The notes beneath the pieces are model-generated. The model saw only the letters and a program-made list of their open reading frames with translations, was not told the origin of the DNA and did no database searches. This document shows positions 13,190 to 25,185 of a DNA stretch of 64,000 nucleotides, piece after piece. The number at the start of each line of letters is the position of its first letter. Position 1 is the stretch's first letter. The position numbers and the translations under genes are program-made. The stretch is from Isoetes taiwanensis. Lineage: Eukaryota; Streptophyta; Lycopodiopsida; Isoetales; Isoetaceae. The DNA lies in assembly GCA_021234155.1 (NCBI GenBank), contig JAJEKV010000764.1:1-64000 (forward strand), read 5' to 3'.

Positions 13190-13702
13190 ATTGATGAATC
13201 ATTGGAATCTGATGACACTTCAAGCAGTGGCTCTCTTGTCTCAACCTCAAGAGCACTTGTGGCCAAGGCAGAGACTCCCAAACCAAAAGAGTCTGCATCT
13301 GTAGTTCTAAAACTATTGTGAACAATAGGTTACATTGTGCTAGAATTGCAGGGGCTGCAACAAAGAATAAGATGCATGGGAACTATGAGGAGGATGATTT
13401 TTGGTGCAGTGCCAGACAAAAGGCAAGTCAAGATTGGCAAAGGCAAGCTGACTATCAAAGGAGTAGGCACTGCAACAATGAAACTTCCTATTGGAGCAGT
13501 ACAGTTGGAGAGCACACTATATGTACCTGATTTAAAGGTAAATCTTCTGTTTGTCTCTAAATTAGATGATGCAAACTTGTTCAACACTTTTGGCAATAAG
13601 CAGTGCATTATTGGAAACAAGAATAATGTCATTTTAGCCAAAGGCAATAGAGCTGGCCCTCTATATCAGCTCCTTTGGTGTAAAGAGCAAACAATGGCAT
13701 GA
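13190..13702 (+). pseudogene. Ty1/copia protease-region fragment
   Basis: The frame reads GAATKNKMHGNYEE, a damaged form of the retropepsin signature and the following H-M-T-G-N region. Then come QVKIGKGKLTIKGVGT, TLYVPDLKVNLLFVSKLDD and LAKGNRAGPLYQL, the standard copia protease to GAG-pre-integrase order. Only about 170 codons remain and the active-site DSG is lost. No LTRs are visible next to it. It is nested between exons of the minus-strand CACTA gene. Confidence 0.8.
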
Positions 13703-14389
13703 ACAGATTTAGAAAACATACCAGTAAACACACAGCTATGCCCCTGCATGATTAACAAAATTATATTTCTGTCTTCACATTTCATTTCTTTACCTGGGAT
13801 ACGCTTTAAATTCTACCCTTTCTATGGCATTGGTTTATTTATTCTATTTGGCTCTAGCCTAGAATCATTAGGATAAAGTGCTTTCTGTGCACCCTCGTGA
13901 AAACAAAAACGGACAATAAGGGAGGTTTCTTCTCTTGGTTGATCGGGCTTTTGAGTGGTTCCGGCCTCCATATTAGCATCACATGATACTTGCAAACACC
14001 GAACAAAGGACATGTTCTTCTTAACAAAAAGTGGCAATCTATCAAATATGTGCCAAAAGCATAAATAAATTCCGAGGAGTCGTGATCATTTGCAACCAAG
14101 AAATCTCTCCAAGACATTTGCAACCAAGAAATTAAAAACATCTAAGAATGCAAATTAGATCTGACCTCTCCTTCGGCATCATTTCCATTTGATTTTTCTC
14201 CTTTTCTTTCATTGATGACCTGAACGATGTACCTGAGTCGTGGCCTTCATGATTTCTTCGTACCCTATTTTCCAGTTCTGTCATCAAGGCACACAAGATG
14301 TCTTGTGGAACATTGGCTAGGAAATTTGTCATTTTTTCTTCATTGGACTCCTCCCGACCTTTGCCTTTATCAGCTCCGCTTGCAGACAC

Positions 14390-15013
14390 TAAAGGGGGGA
14401 AGAAAAATAAACTCTAAATTAAACGATACAAATAAAGCCCACAAACACTATTAAATGAGCAAATTCCAAAAATAGAAAGTAATAAGCTTATGAGATGCAA
14501 CGAGAACTTACTCTTGAAGAATGAAGACGGAGTGCAAGCGCAAATCTGAGAGCAATGCGTCCCGAACCTGAAAGCAATGCATCAAAAAAATGTGAAGATA
14601 TACGATTCGATCCATTTTTGTTACGCGGTAAATTTTGTTGGTTTGATATCGATCCATTTTTTGTTAGGCGATAAATTTTGTTAGGTTTGATATGCATCAA
14701 AAACTAGTCATTGCATATATTTTCCTGTTTTCTGTTGCAAAGGTCATAAGAAAATAGTTAATATCATATATTTTAGGTTGCAATAGTCCTAAGAAAAAGG
14801 TTAAGGTGAATATGTGCTGCCTATTTTATCTTCAATAGGGAATGCAAATGCACTGGCTTGTGGTTTTTAGTTAACTTGCCTAGAAGAATTTTTCCAAAAA
14901 CTCAAATGTTTTGCGGTTTTATATGTAGATCCATCATATGTTGAACATACGAATGCTCTAAATATGTCAGCCTCTGAGAGTAGCAGCTATAATAGTGGGG
15001 ATGATTGCTTGCC
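14390..15013. other. Divergent intergenic region of the CACTA element
   Basis: This 0.6-kb AT-rich stretch separates the starts of the two divergently oriented CACTA genes, so it should contain both promoters. I cannot assign a TATA box or start site with confidence. A near-direct repeat (GGT(T)TGATATCGATCCAT... and TAGGTTTGATATGCATC...) lies at 14600-14700. Confidence 0.45.
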
Positions 15014-18000
15014 ATGCCGCTAGAAGTCTTCTTCTTTCCCTCATCAAATTATCTTCGTGATCTCGGCCAAAGACGAGAAAAAGCTAGGAGAGACCCGACT
15101 GAAACCTTCTACCTCCATCGGCGCAGTTGTTGGTGCAACAAATGTAATGGTAGGACTAGTCTTTCCTATCGCGTTCGACAACAGCATGAAGCAGAGTTTG
15201 GTGTATCTCAAAGTCGACCTTTGCAACCTGATGAAGAAAATGACCTAGAACATGAAGCAAATATTGTAAGTGTGTCCTACGTCAAAAAAAAATATTTTTA
15301 CTATTAATTCTATTTCTGTATACATCCATGTTTGGTTATTTGCCTATTTGGTGTTGCCACTTAGGAATCATCTTTTTGCCTTCGTTATCACTTTTACATA
15401 TTTTTTGTGGGTGTAGATATTGTGGGATATTGTGGGTTTCGATGAATTATGAACGTTTAATATAGAGTTTGGAGTTGTTTTCTATGATTTCTTATACTAA
15501 ACCATGTTGGTGATATTGAGTCATCAATAATATAACCCTAGACCATTACAATATCATGCAAGACTGATCCGATAGAGTTGCTTTATTCTAGGGAGCAATG
15601 CTTTCATTCAGGGTTCAATAAGTTTTTTATTTTTTGTAAGTGCATATATAGTAAACAAAATTCAATCCTTGATTATGTTCCATTATTTGCCTTTGCCATT
15701 TATGAATTATCTTTTTAACATATTTGCTTGTTTTGTTATTTACTTCTAATTGTATTCTATTTGGTCCATGTAGTCCTCGTGATGAAGTGTCCGCTCACAA
15801 TACTGCTTCCGGTGAGGATGTGATTCATGATACCATCACAAATTTCTTTCCAATAAATGAACAAACCAATGGTGGCTTAAAGTGATGATGGTGAGAATAC
15901 GAGTAACAAAGATGATAACTTCGCACGTGGAGAAAGCAACATATCTTCACAATTAGGCAAGCACGCCATCAAGTTTCCAAATGCTGCCGTGTTTCTCGCC
16001 TTGCTGCTTGCATGCTTATTCTCAATCTCCAACACAAAGTTGGTTGGAGCAACAATAGTGTTTCTGAACTTTTCAGGTATGTAAATGCAAGTCATTTGAG
16101 CATTAATAGAAGTTTATTTCTATATGCTTATTTGCCTTTTCTATAGTTTGCTTGATAGAATATTACCGATGGGCATTGTCTTCCAAAATCTAGGAGGGAG
16201 GCTAGGAGCTTATTGCGTTCATTTGGACTAGAGTATAACGTCGTGCATGCATGTGTTAATGATTGTATTCTATTTTCGTAAAGACTATGCAAATGATCAA
16301 TCATGTCCGAAGTGTAAGGGGAAGCTTCTGAGGGAAGGCGAAAGACAAAAGTGGCAATTTTAAAGGTATTACGCCATATGCCTATAATCCCTCGATTTCG
16401 ACATATTTTTCCGACGCCCACACCAGCAGCATTTCATGGACTATCATGCACGACATCGTAGTAGAGATGGAAAGATGAGAACCCCGCAGATGGGGCTTTG
16501 TGGAAGCGGATAGAGGAAAAGTGGCCTATATTTGCATTGGAACCCCATAACGTTAGACTTGGGCTAGGGATTGATGGTGTTTGCCCATGGGGATCTATGT
16601 CATCCTCTCATATCTTTGTGTGGCCTGTGGCGATTATAAATTATAACATTCCACCATGGATGGTTTACAAAAACCCCGCCATATCATGTTGACTTTGATT
16701 ATTCCGTGTATGTATGTGTATGTAAAACTTAGTTTTTATTGCTTTGTATTAAGTATGGAATGGGATATTGCGGGGAAAATATAAAGTAAAAACATGGATG
16801 TCTACTTCGAACCTTTGGTGGAAGAACTTGAGATTCTATGGAAGGGAGTACATATGTATGACATTTCTAAAACTCCACATGACTTTTACGTTCCATGGGA
16901 TGCTATGCTTTACTCTTCATGACTATCCGGGTTTTACGAAGCTTCCGTGTATGATGTACTATAATGCAAAATCGTAAAAACCTTAGATGTTATTTGAATT
17001 AACCTTTTGTTGAGATTGTAGGTCTACAAACAAGTGGTGCATATGGATGTCCTTCTTGTGGGACTAGCTTAACATCTTATAGATCAAAACATCTCGAAGA
17101 AGCAAATATATGTTGGACATAAAAGTACTTGGCGTAGGGCCATCCTACACGTGGATCCGATGAGACCACAATGGCCAACTTAGATGGACACCTAAGGATT
17201 GGTTGGATGCTTGGAAGGAGATGAATCCCAATGTGAATTACTTGACTAGTTATGAAGATGCAAATGCAAATCTTCCGCCAGGAATGAAGAGGTTATCCAT
17301 ATTCTATAGGTTGGATTATTGGAATGACTTGGAGTTAGTGCATTTACTTGATCCCATGCACATCTTCAAAAATGTCGCACATTCTTTTGGCAAACATATA
17401 ACGGAGAACGGAAACATTGGCTGCTAGGATGGATCCGAAAAGAGCAAAAAAAAAAAGAAATATTGGCGATCGAGAAGAAAGGCAGGAAAACCCTCACATG
17501 GAAACAAGGTGCATGGGTTCTAGGGAAAAACAAGTTTTTGAGGTAAACAAAAGGATATCAAAGATAACGCACACCAATCGGATATGGAGCCTCCTTTTGC
17601 GAAAAGGCATTTACTAAAAAGCGGGGCCTCATTGGATTAAAATCCCATGATTGGCACAAGTTTCTTCAGGTACTTTTGATTTATATGCTCTAGTTTCTTA
17701 TGAAAAATTTATATTTTAACATATGCACTTAATCGTCGTGGACTTTCCAGCATATACTTCCATGTGTTGTAGGGGATTTCTTGACTCCACAAGTAAGGAG
17801 CATTATATATCGATTGGGTAAATTTGCAAGGTGGGTCTCTTCCAAAGAGATTGAAGTGGTGAGATATCAAAAGTAGAGGAGGACGTGATTATCTTTGCTT
17901 TGTGACATTGAAAAGGAATTTCCCACTAGTTTTTTTGACCTCCAGGTACTACTAAACAAATTCTATGCAATTATGTTACTTCTATCAACTATAAGTTCAA

Positions 18001-19700
18001 ATAATGTGCTTATATACACAGGTACATCTGATGATACATATTCCAAACGAGATAAGGTTGGCGGGACCGCGCCCTAGTAGATGGATGTTTTTTCTAGAGC
18101 TACATGAAGGTGCTCAAAAATTTTGTTCGATCAAATGGCAAAACCGGAGGGTTGAATGGTGAAGGTCATCTTATACAAGAAACGCTATTTTATCTAAACG
18201 ATGCCACCACATCTTGCCATCCCCGATGGTCCAAAAATTGTGGGAGAAAGAAGAACCCAAGGAAATTACATCAAGTATTACGGGGTAATGGTGTAGAACT
18301 AAGTCCCGAAAGTGATGACATGCTTCTTGCAAGAAACACATTTGTTCTTAATAATACCGCAAGTTTACAACCATGGAGGGACTTGCATGAAACCGCTAAG
18401 GAGGATGCACGAAGAAGGTCAACGAAGCGATCAACAAGACAATCTATTCCGGATGTAATGAATAATGCATGGTTATTGGCTTGTATGGACGAACTAAAGA
18501 TTGTGGTCAAGTTATTCCAGGATGATGATTATGAGCTTTGCACTTGGTTGTAGTAGAAAGGTATCTTTAAATCTTTGATTCAAAGTTTCATTCTTTTATA
18601 CTACATTACTCATCATCATTATTTTGTTCTAGGCGATTCTATACTTCAATGTGGGCATACGGGCAGCATTTTCGCATAAACAATGTGGATAAAGCGTAGA
18701 GTTACATCGATTCTGTATTTCGAAATTTGAACAAAAAGTCAATCTAGCGGGGATCACAATCTTCCCGGAGAGTAGCCCCAATTACATGGGAATCCCCGAC
18801 GGACATTATTGAGTTGGATTATCGTTAAGCTTTCATGTAAATGTTTTCAAGGTAGCGATGGTTCAAAGTTATTATATAGAGAGGTCGCGGGCAAGGCAGT
18901 TAGGACTCATCCATCGGGATTTTAAGTGGATTCTTCAAAGGTATTGCCTGAGATGAAAGAACCTTTTGTCTTTCCAAGTAAGGTTGAGCAGATATTTATC
19001 CATGAGAATCCTAATGACACAAACTGGTGGATTGTCGTACATTGTCAACCACGGGCGCGACGCATAATTGCTTTATCCGTAGATGAAAATAACGTGGAAG
19101 AGCTCTCTCATGATATTCATACTGAGGTTGATGATGATTTTGATGGCGGCGGCGGCATTCATGTCGATGTTGCTGTTGATGATGATTTTGGTGGTGGTGG
19201 TGGTGGTGAGGGTGTTATGGGTATTGCTAATGATGTTGATGATGGCTCATTGTTGCATGAAGCAGAAGATGGAGAACTGGCAGATATTGGTATCAACATT
19301 GAAGAGGAGAGTGCATATTTGGGAGAAGATTTGCTTGAGGATGATACTGATGAACATGTTCCTTTAGAATCATCGTTGGCACATTCACAAAGAGAGGAAG
19401 TTGATAAAGAAGCAACTTATGTGCTTCGATCTCCATTCAATTCGCCAATCCATCATGATGAGGATTATATTGAAGATGAAGAAATTGCGGGACATGTACA
19501 TGATCATTCTGAAGCAATTAGTGGTTTGGCTCTTCGTCTATATCTAGATGATGACGAGGTGGAGGACATTGAGCATGATCTAATGAACAAATTGATATGT
19601 GATATGATTAATCAGCATTGTCAATCTTATTGCTATAACTATTATGGTATAGATCATTTGATGTTGAGCATTGCATTATCTTCCTCATCACTTTGCTCCT
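15014..19700 (+). pseudogene. CACTA TNP2 transposase (Transposase_21)
   Basis: Regions in transposase order: a Cys-rich start CWCNKCNGRTSLSYRVRQQ (near 15130); CPKCKGKLL (16300); WKRIEEKWPIFALEPHNVRL with IPPWM (16500-16670); NMDVYFEPLVEELEILW (16790); FYRLDYWNDLELVHLLDPMH (17300); an acidic-basic block (18104-18553); EPFVFPSKVEQIFI and NDTNWWIVVHCQPRARR (18950-19060). A long Asp/Glu-rich tail follows. These match the Transposase_21 core plus the DUF4216-like C-terminal region of CACTA transposases, which cut the element ends. Several frame changes and stops occur, so no full protein can be read. The tail runs into LINE copy 2. Confidence 0.85.
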
Positions 19701-21246
19701 TTATGTTGCCAAGTACCCTTCACCATTATACATTGATCAGTTAGAGCCCTGGCTTACTCAGCATGGCGGGGATGACATACAGCTTTTGCACTAGGTCATC
19801 CGCCAGCTCATCTATGCGGACGATGTTGGCCTGGCGGCCCACACGAAGCTTATGCGGTCTCACCCGGATGCCCTAGACACATTTTTTGTCGCTACGACAT
19901 CTTGCGTGAATCGGCCAAGACCCGGTGGTTCTCATATCCTCTTCACGTCACCCCATGCCTCCCGCACTCACATATCGGGGACATACCGCGGACGCCACGC
20001 CCACCTACAAGGTACCTGGGGTAGAGTTCCCCTCCTCGCCTCTGGCGGAGGCGCCTATCCGCTATGGTGACAAACAGGCCGAAAGCCTTTTATGCCATGC
20101 GGTCACCAAAGGCGTGAGCTCTATGATTGGGGCCATCGGTCACATCTGTTAGCACCGGTCGAAACTGCCCTTTCCATGCGGGTCGGTTTGAGGCCTGGTC
20201 GCTCTTTGGCGACTGAATGACTTGGAGCAAAAGTGCGTAAGGCATTTTGGCACGGGCACTTGGGGTGAAACCTTCGCCCCCATCCGGTCCCCTGCTGTGA
20301 AAGCCCGGATTCTTCGCACGGGCGGCCTTGATAGACACATCGCCTATTTTTCGTAAAGTGGTTACTATGGTCGATGCTCGCTCCCACACCCCGCTTACAC
20401 CGTGGGCAATGGGTCCCAGCCGCTTAGGGCCCGTTGGAACCCAAAGAGAATCGGTGGTTACCGCCCAGATGGAGCGTCTGAGCACATGCGAATCTGTGGG
20501 TGGAATGGCCGGCCGATCGTGGCAGTCAAGGGAGTACCCCAGACGCTTGTTTCCCTTAGCAAGCTCGGGATCTCGGCGCTCTAGAAGTGTCAAAACGGCT
20601 CATTACAAGGAAGCACATCAACCCCGTGTTAGCAGGGGCCCACAACTCTACTGCGTTCCCGGCTGCCCCTGAAAAAGCGCCCGGGCGCATTGCCTCCATT
20701 CGCCGCAGGGTGCCCACCATCTTCCCCATCGGCAGCCCGAGGCTGGTGGATTGGGAGAGCCCGCCGGGACGAAGCTCATCCGGTCTTTGTCAAAGCGGTG
20801 CCATTGAGGATGAGTCTCACACTTTCAAAGAAGTTGCCGGCGTTCATCCGGTCTGGGCGGACTCACGCTCCCCAGGCCTGCAACCGGACTTGCCCTTACA
20901 TTTGGCGATGAACACGTGGGTCGTAAGATGCGTGCCACAGGGTCGTACATTCGAGGAGGTATCGATCTTGGACAGCGAGGTCACCTTTGCCCCCACACCG
21001 GCTGCCCGTGATTAGGCACTACGGGTGCGGTGCATGATTGTATATATTTGGGTGTTTCTGCATTGTATATGTTAGGACAGTTTGTCAGCAGGCTGATTGC
21101 TGCCACGGTTTTTCCCTCGAAAACCTTTCGGGGCGGGGGTTTTTTAATCCGGGCAGTAATCCGCTTGCTGCGTTTTTGTATTGGGTCCAATAGACCGATT
21201 GGTCTCCGTGGACGATAAAAATACCTTCCTTCCTTCCTTCCTTCCC
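19700..21246 (+). mobile_element. 5'-truncated LINE copy 2
   Basis: From about 19729 the sequence is homologous to copy 1, starting at the YID motif of the reverse transcriptase (LYIDQLEPWL). It includes an intact LIYADDV catalytic box near 19805, the YLGVEF-like region, the C-terminal part and the same 3' UTR. It ends GGTCTCCGTGGACGATAAAAATACC and (TTCC)n at 21227-21246. The 5' truncation is typical of incomplete reverse transcription. Frame changes show it is inactive. It landed at the end of the TNP2 gene. Confidence 0.85.
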
Positions 21247-21713
21247 TCCAACTGACTATTGTTCGAGTATCCAAATCATTCTTGGATTCTTCGAAGTAAT
21301 ATCCCTTGGTGCAATACTATATCTATAATGATGTATAAAAGTATTAGGCAAATGTTGTAGTGACTTAGTTATAATATTGCTTAAATTTTGTTACAACAAC
21401 CACCTCAAATTGCAATATAAAATTGACAAATCCTCCTCAAAATTCCGTCAAAATATTAGATGAAATTTTGGATAACATTTTGTCATAAGTCTTAAGAAAA
21501 GGTTGCCACAACTTTGCTATAATATTGTTCAAAAGTTGTTGCAATAACCTACTTAAGTTGCGCTAAAAATTTGACCAAAAGGAGGTCATTCTTTTGACGA
21601 AATTTTTGACGCTATGCACTAGACACAATTTTGACACAATACAAACACGTTGTGTCAAGATAATAGCGTTCGACATAAAGTTGTCACTGGACCTATGGCT
21701 TGTCACAAGGGTT

Positions 21714-21742
21714 GACACTATACCCCCCATCCTCTTGTAGTG
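21714..21742 (-). repeat. CACTA right terminal inverted repeat
   Basis: The end reads ...CCATCCTCTTGTAGTG and is followed by AAA (21743-21745). The preceding 250 bp are dense in TTGACA, TTGTCA and GTGTCAA words, matching the left subterminal region. Confidence 0.92.
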
Positions 21743-22959
21743 AAACTAAACCTATATAGAGTGCAAAATCATTTTGTTCTTGAGGAAATCTAAGATCACG
21801 AGAGAATCATTTTGGGATATAGTGACGTCACCAAACAAAAGTAAAAAGCAAAAAAGAAGAAAAAAGAAACACATTGTCAAGATAATACAGCCAACCAAAA
21901 AGCAAAAAAGAAGAACAAAGAAACACATTGTCAAGATAATACAGCCAGCCATGGACTCTCATGGACTCTAATGAAGGATAAAGGAAAAAGGAATAAGAAT
22001 ACTGATTGCAAGACAAGTTCTACTATTTGAAAATATTGGGCTTTTATTTTTACCTCTAAATTTGCAAATCAATCATTCAATTTATTTTTAACATTCAAAG
22101 TCTATATGCACAAGGTTTGGCACACATGAGTTAAGGGGACTATGCAAAAAGCTTAAGCCAAGAATGATTAGGAGCAAGGTGATGTTAAGGGGAAGATGTG
22201 AAAAGTTTAAGCCAAGAATAATTATGTAATTTTGATTCCATGTTCAAGGTGTTTTTGCTACAAAATCTTGAGGACACGAGGTAAAAACAGGGGGTTCAAC
22301 TCCTGCACGTTTTTTGCATCTCAAACTCCTGCACGTTCTTTTGCATCTCAAAGATGTCCAGAAGTGAGATCTATTCGACTTAGCACAAAACCTCTTTTGC
22401 ACGGCCGCTACGATAAATTTCTTGTAGAGTTAAAATTTTTGAGGAGGATATCCACAGTAAAGGAAAGGAAAAGGTATAGAGGGAACAAGCCTTCGACTGC
22501 GTCTGGAGTCGCAGATGTGGGTCTAGCTGGCTTTGAAGCATAGCATTGACCTGGGTCGAATTCTTCTGTGAATTTCGTGATGCTGTTTACTTTTATTGCC
22601 TGTGCCTATCCTGCATACCCATGTTCAAACAATAGGTCCTGGTTGCAGGCCTTTGTAACTTTGAGATCAAGTAAATTCCTTTCCCTTCGAAGGTAATGCT
22701 TTTAACAAATAACGCTCCTGCAAATTGATCGAGAAGAAAATGGTTGGAACATGCTGTCGGGATCAAAAAACTTGCTATTTTTTCTGTACTTAAGCTTCCA
22801 GCAATCTCATCAGCCATGCATGTTTGCGGCTTCCATATTTTGTCCTATCGACATTGGATTGAAGTAGCACTTGCATGTTATAGTAAGTGTAGGACGGAAG
22901 AATATTGGTTTCGTGAATTTGGATGAAGGGACGTGCTTTGCCTCTAGAGTAGAGAAAGC
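21743..22959. other. Host region upstream of the PPR gene
   Basis: No gene is recognised. Two small direct duplications are visible: a 52-bp unit at 21847-21950 and a roughly 30-bp unit (CAACTCCTGCACG...GCATCTCAAA) at 22294-22351. The last few hundred bases should include the promoter and 5' UTR of the PPR gene. Confidence 0.5.
21847..21950. repeat. 52-bp tandem duplication
   Basis: AGCAAAAAAGAAGAA(A/C)AAAG followed by AAACACATTGTCAAGATAAT and ACAGCCA occurs twice in direct tandem with two mismatches. The low divergence points to a recent local duplication just outside the CACTA right end. Confidence 0.85.
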
Positions 22960-25185
22960 ATGCTAAGCTTAGAGGAAGCATCATGTGGTTTCAGCAGCTC
23001 CGAGATTCCTTGTATTGATAACTACCTGTGCGTCTTGAATAAGTTTAAAGCAGAACGAAATCTAGCAGGTGCCAAGTGGATCCAAGCTCATGTTCAGCTC
23101 AATGGCCTACAATCTCATGTAATTGTTGGAAATCATATTGTGAGAACTCTTGTTGAATGTGGAAGCCTGCCTGATGCTGAGCAAGCATTTAACAGGTTAA
23201 TTCATAGAGATGTATACTCTTGCACTTCTCTTATTTCAGGTTACATCAAATGGGGTGAATCACAGTATGCCCTTAGTCTGTATCAGAAGATGCAAAATGA
23301 TTGTATAAACCCTAGCAGTTACACTCATGTTGCTCTGTTGAAAGCCTGTGCCATGTTGAAAGATGTGGAAAGTGGTCGTCAGATTCATGTTGAGATTAAG
23401 GAAAAGGGATTGGAAAAAAATCTTTTCATTGGGAACTCTTTGGTTGACATGTATGCTAAATGTGGCTCCCTTCCTGAGGCAGAAAGAGCCTTCCACAATC
23501 TGCCAACTCGAGATACTGTCTCATGGAATGTTTTTATAGCAGGATATGCTGAAAATGGACTTGCTAAAGAGGCTTTACAATCTTTTGAATCTATGCAGTT
23601 AGAGGGCATATCACCTAATGTTGCCACAATTCTTTGCTGTCTGAAAGCTTGCTGCATCTTAGGGGCAGTACACAAGGGTCGTGAGTTACATAGTCAACTT
23701 GTAGGTACAGGATTCCAGGTAGATCAATATATTGGTAATATGCTGATTGACTTATATGCAAAATGTGGATCACTTTTAGAGGCACAGGATGTCTTTGATA
23801 AGCTTCCAAAGCAGGATGTAGTCTCCTGGACTGCACTGATTGCAGGTTATGCTGATAGTGGCCTTGGTAAAGAAGCTTTGAGACATTTTCAACAAATGAG
23901 ACTAGAGGGTGTGCCTCCAAATGCCATGACATTTATTTGCAGCCTGAAGGCTTGTGGCAGGATAGGTTCCCTAGGAAAAGGCAGAGAAATACACACGTAC
24001 ATCACAAGAAAGGGACTTGAGAAAAACCTGTTCATTGGGAATAGTTTAGTTGACATGTATGGGAAATGTGGTTCACTTGTAGATGCACACAAAGTTTTTG
24101 ACAAATTACCAATTCAGGATGTTGTGTCTTGGACTGCATTGGTTGCAGGATATGTTGACAATGGGCTTGGAAGTGAAGCATTAAGATGTTTCATGCAGAT
24201 GCAGGAGGAAGGCATCCATCCAAATGCTTTTACATTCGTTTGCAGCCTGAAAGCTTGCAGCATTTTAGGATCCCTAGAGAAGGGTCAGGAAATACACACT
24301 CAGATCTCGGGAAAGGGATTTGCAAAATCTCTCCACGTTGGCAACACCTTGATTGACATGTATGCAAAATGTGGGTCAACTCCAGATGCTCGCAAGGTTT
24401 TTGATGAGCTCCCAGTTCGCGATGTCGTATCTTGGAATGCACTAATTGCAGGATATACAGATAATGGATTTGATCAAGAAGCAGTGAAGTGTTACATACA
24501 GATGAAGCAAGATGGCTTGTGCCCAAATGTGGTCACATTCATTTGTGGCTTGAAAGCTTGTGGCAACGTGGGAGCCCTAGAGCTAGGACGAGGAATACAT
24601 AGGGAAATTGATCAGAATGAATTTGGAAAAGACCTGCTTGTTGGAGCTACTTTGGTGGACATGTATGCAAAATGGGGTTCTCTTGAAGAGGTTGGAAGTT
24701 TTAATAAGCTTCCAGTTCAGAATGTTGTCTCCTGGAATGCAATGATAAGAGGCTATGGAATGAACCATGAGAGTAACAAGGCTATACAGTGCTTTCATGA
24801 CATGCAAGAATTTGGTGTAAAACCTGATGCCATTACATTCATCTTCCTACTCACAGCATGCAGCCGTAGTGGTCTGGTGTTCAAGGGCATGGAATATTTC
24901 AAGGCAATGACAAAACACCATGGCGTTTTGCCAACTGCGGATCACTATTCTTGCATTGTAGACCTCCTTGCACGATCTGGGAATGTGCATGATGCAGAAA
25001 GATTATTGGAAGCATTGTCTCATCCTGTGTCTATAGAAACTTGGATAGCTTTACTTAGTGCTTGTAAAACGTATGGGGAAGTAGAACCAGGACTAAGATG
25101 TTTTCAGGAGCTTGTGAGGAGGAGCCCAGAAATTGCTGCTTCCAATGTACTTATGGATGACTTCTATACAACCATGGGCGGTTAG
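22960..25185 (+). CDS. PLS-class pentatricopeptide repeat protein (DYW-subgroup origin)
   Basis: This is a 741-codon open frame of tandem PPR motifs. Units recur about every 100 residues as GNSLVDMYAKCGSL..A..(V/A)F(D/H)(K/N)LP..D.VSW(T/N)ALIAGY, then a long motif and an S motif, about seven cycles. PPR proteins of this class bind organelle RNA base by base and specify cytidine editing or processing in plastids or mitochondria. The last repeats lead into an E-like region (HYSCIVDLLARSGNVHDAERL, ETWIALLSACKTYGEVE). The frame stops at 25183, but homology continues in the next frame (see the tail). ATG 22960 is the first in-frame Met near the start. I see no clear transit peptide, so the true start could lie upstream in an exon. 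The sixth unit reads KWGSLEEVGSF, with the usual Cys replaced and one residue missing. Confidence 0.92.
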   Translation: MLSLEEASCGFSSSEIPCIDNYLCVLNKFKAERNLAGAKWIQAHVQLNGLQSHVIVGNHIVRTLVECGSLPDAEQAFNRLIHRDVYSCTSLISGYIKWGESQYALSLYQKMQNDCINPSSYTHVALLKACAMLKDVESGRQIHVEIKEKGLEKNLFIGNSLVDMYAKCGSLPEAERAFHNLPTRDTVSWNVFIAGYAENGLAKEALQSFESMQLEGISPNVATILCCLKACCILGAVHKGRELHSQLVGTGFQVDQYIGNMLIDLYAKCGSLLEAQDVFDKLPKQDVVSWTALIAGYADSGLGKEALRHFQQMRLEGVPPNAMTFICSLKACGRIGSLGKGREIHTYITRKGLEKNLFIGNSLVDMYGKCGSLVDAHKVFDKLPIQDVVSWTALVAGYVDNGLGSEALRCFMQMQEEGIHPNAFTFVCSLKACSILGSLEKGQEIHTQISGKGFAKSLHVGNTLIDMYAKCGSTPDARKVFDELPVRDVVSWNALIAGYTDNGFDQEAVKCYIQMKQDGLCPNVVTFICGLKACGNVGALELGRGIHREIDQNEFGKDLLVGATLVDMYAKWGSLEEVGSFNKLPVQNVVSWNAMIRGYGMNHESNKAIQCFHDMQEFGVKPDAITFIFLLTACSRSGLVFKGMEYFKAMTKHHGVLPTADHYSCIVDLLARSGNVHDAERLLEALSHPVSIETWIALLSACKTYGEVEPGLRCFQELVRRSPEIAASNVLMDDFYTTMGG

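Larger units (their letters stand above)
9359..14389 (-). pseudogene. CACTA second gene, TNPA/Transposase_24-like
   Basis: Exons readable on the minus strand include 14389-14168 (MSASGADKGKGREES...), 12917-12666 (Ser/Asp-rich, DDECDDISDQDD), 12545-12320 (...FLKKRWRHWR), 10201-10020 (DNLRRKVRTNNAPK..., SWKRFVELCGKTY), 9889-9773 (FQDWGSMPTNDLIQE...) and small acidic exons ending ...NDLENGED-stop at 9359. The join 12320/10201 is exact: AG|gt...ag|G gives Arg and continues in frame. The W-x-x-F-V-E-L and Lys-rich order resembles the Transposase_24 family, the DNA-binding partner of TNP2 in CACTA elements. An in-frame TGA follows KRKKQQ where CGA would continue the protein, and a TAG stands at the end of the 12666 exon. 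The large intron holds repeats and the region 13.2-13.7 kb a copia fragment. Confidence 0.65.
2338..21742 (+). mobile_element. CACTA (En/Spm) DNA transposon with nested insertions
   Basis: The left end reads CACTACAAGAGGAGGG and the right end is the inverse, ...CCATCCTCTTGTAGTG. Both are bordered by the trinucleotide AAA (2335-2337 and 21743-21745), the 3-bp target duplication expected for this superfamily. Just inside both ends are many copies of TTGACA/TGTCAA and TGTGTCA, typical of the subterminal transposase-binding repeats of CACTA elements. The interior holds a Transposase_21 (TNP2) gene on the plus strand and a Transposase_24/TNPA-like gene on the minus strand, arranged divergently. 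The 19.4-kb length is inflated by at least four nested insertions, so the uninterrupted element was probably about 12 kb. Both genes carry stops, so this copy is likely non-autonomous now. Confidence 0.92.
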
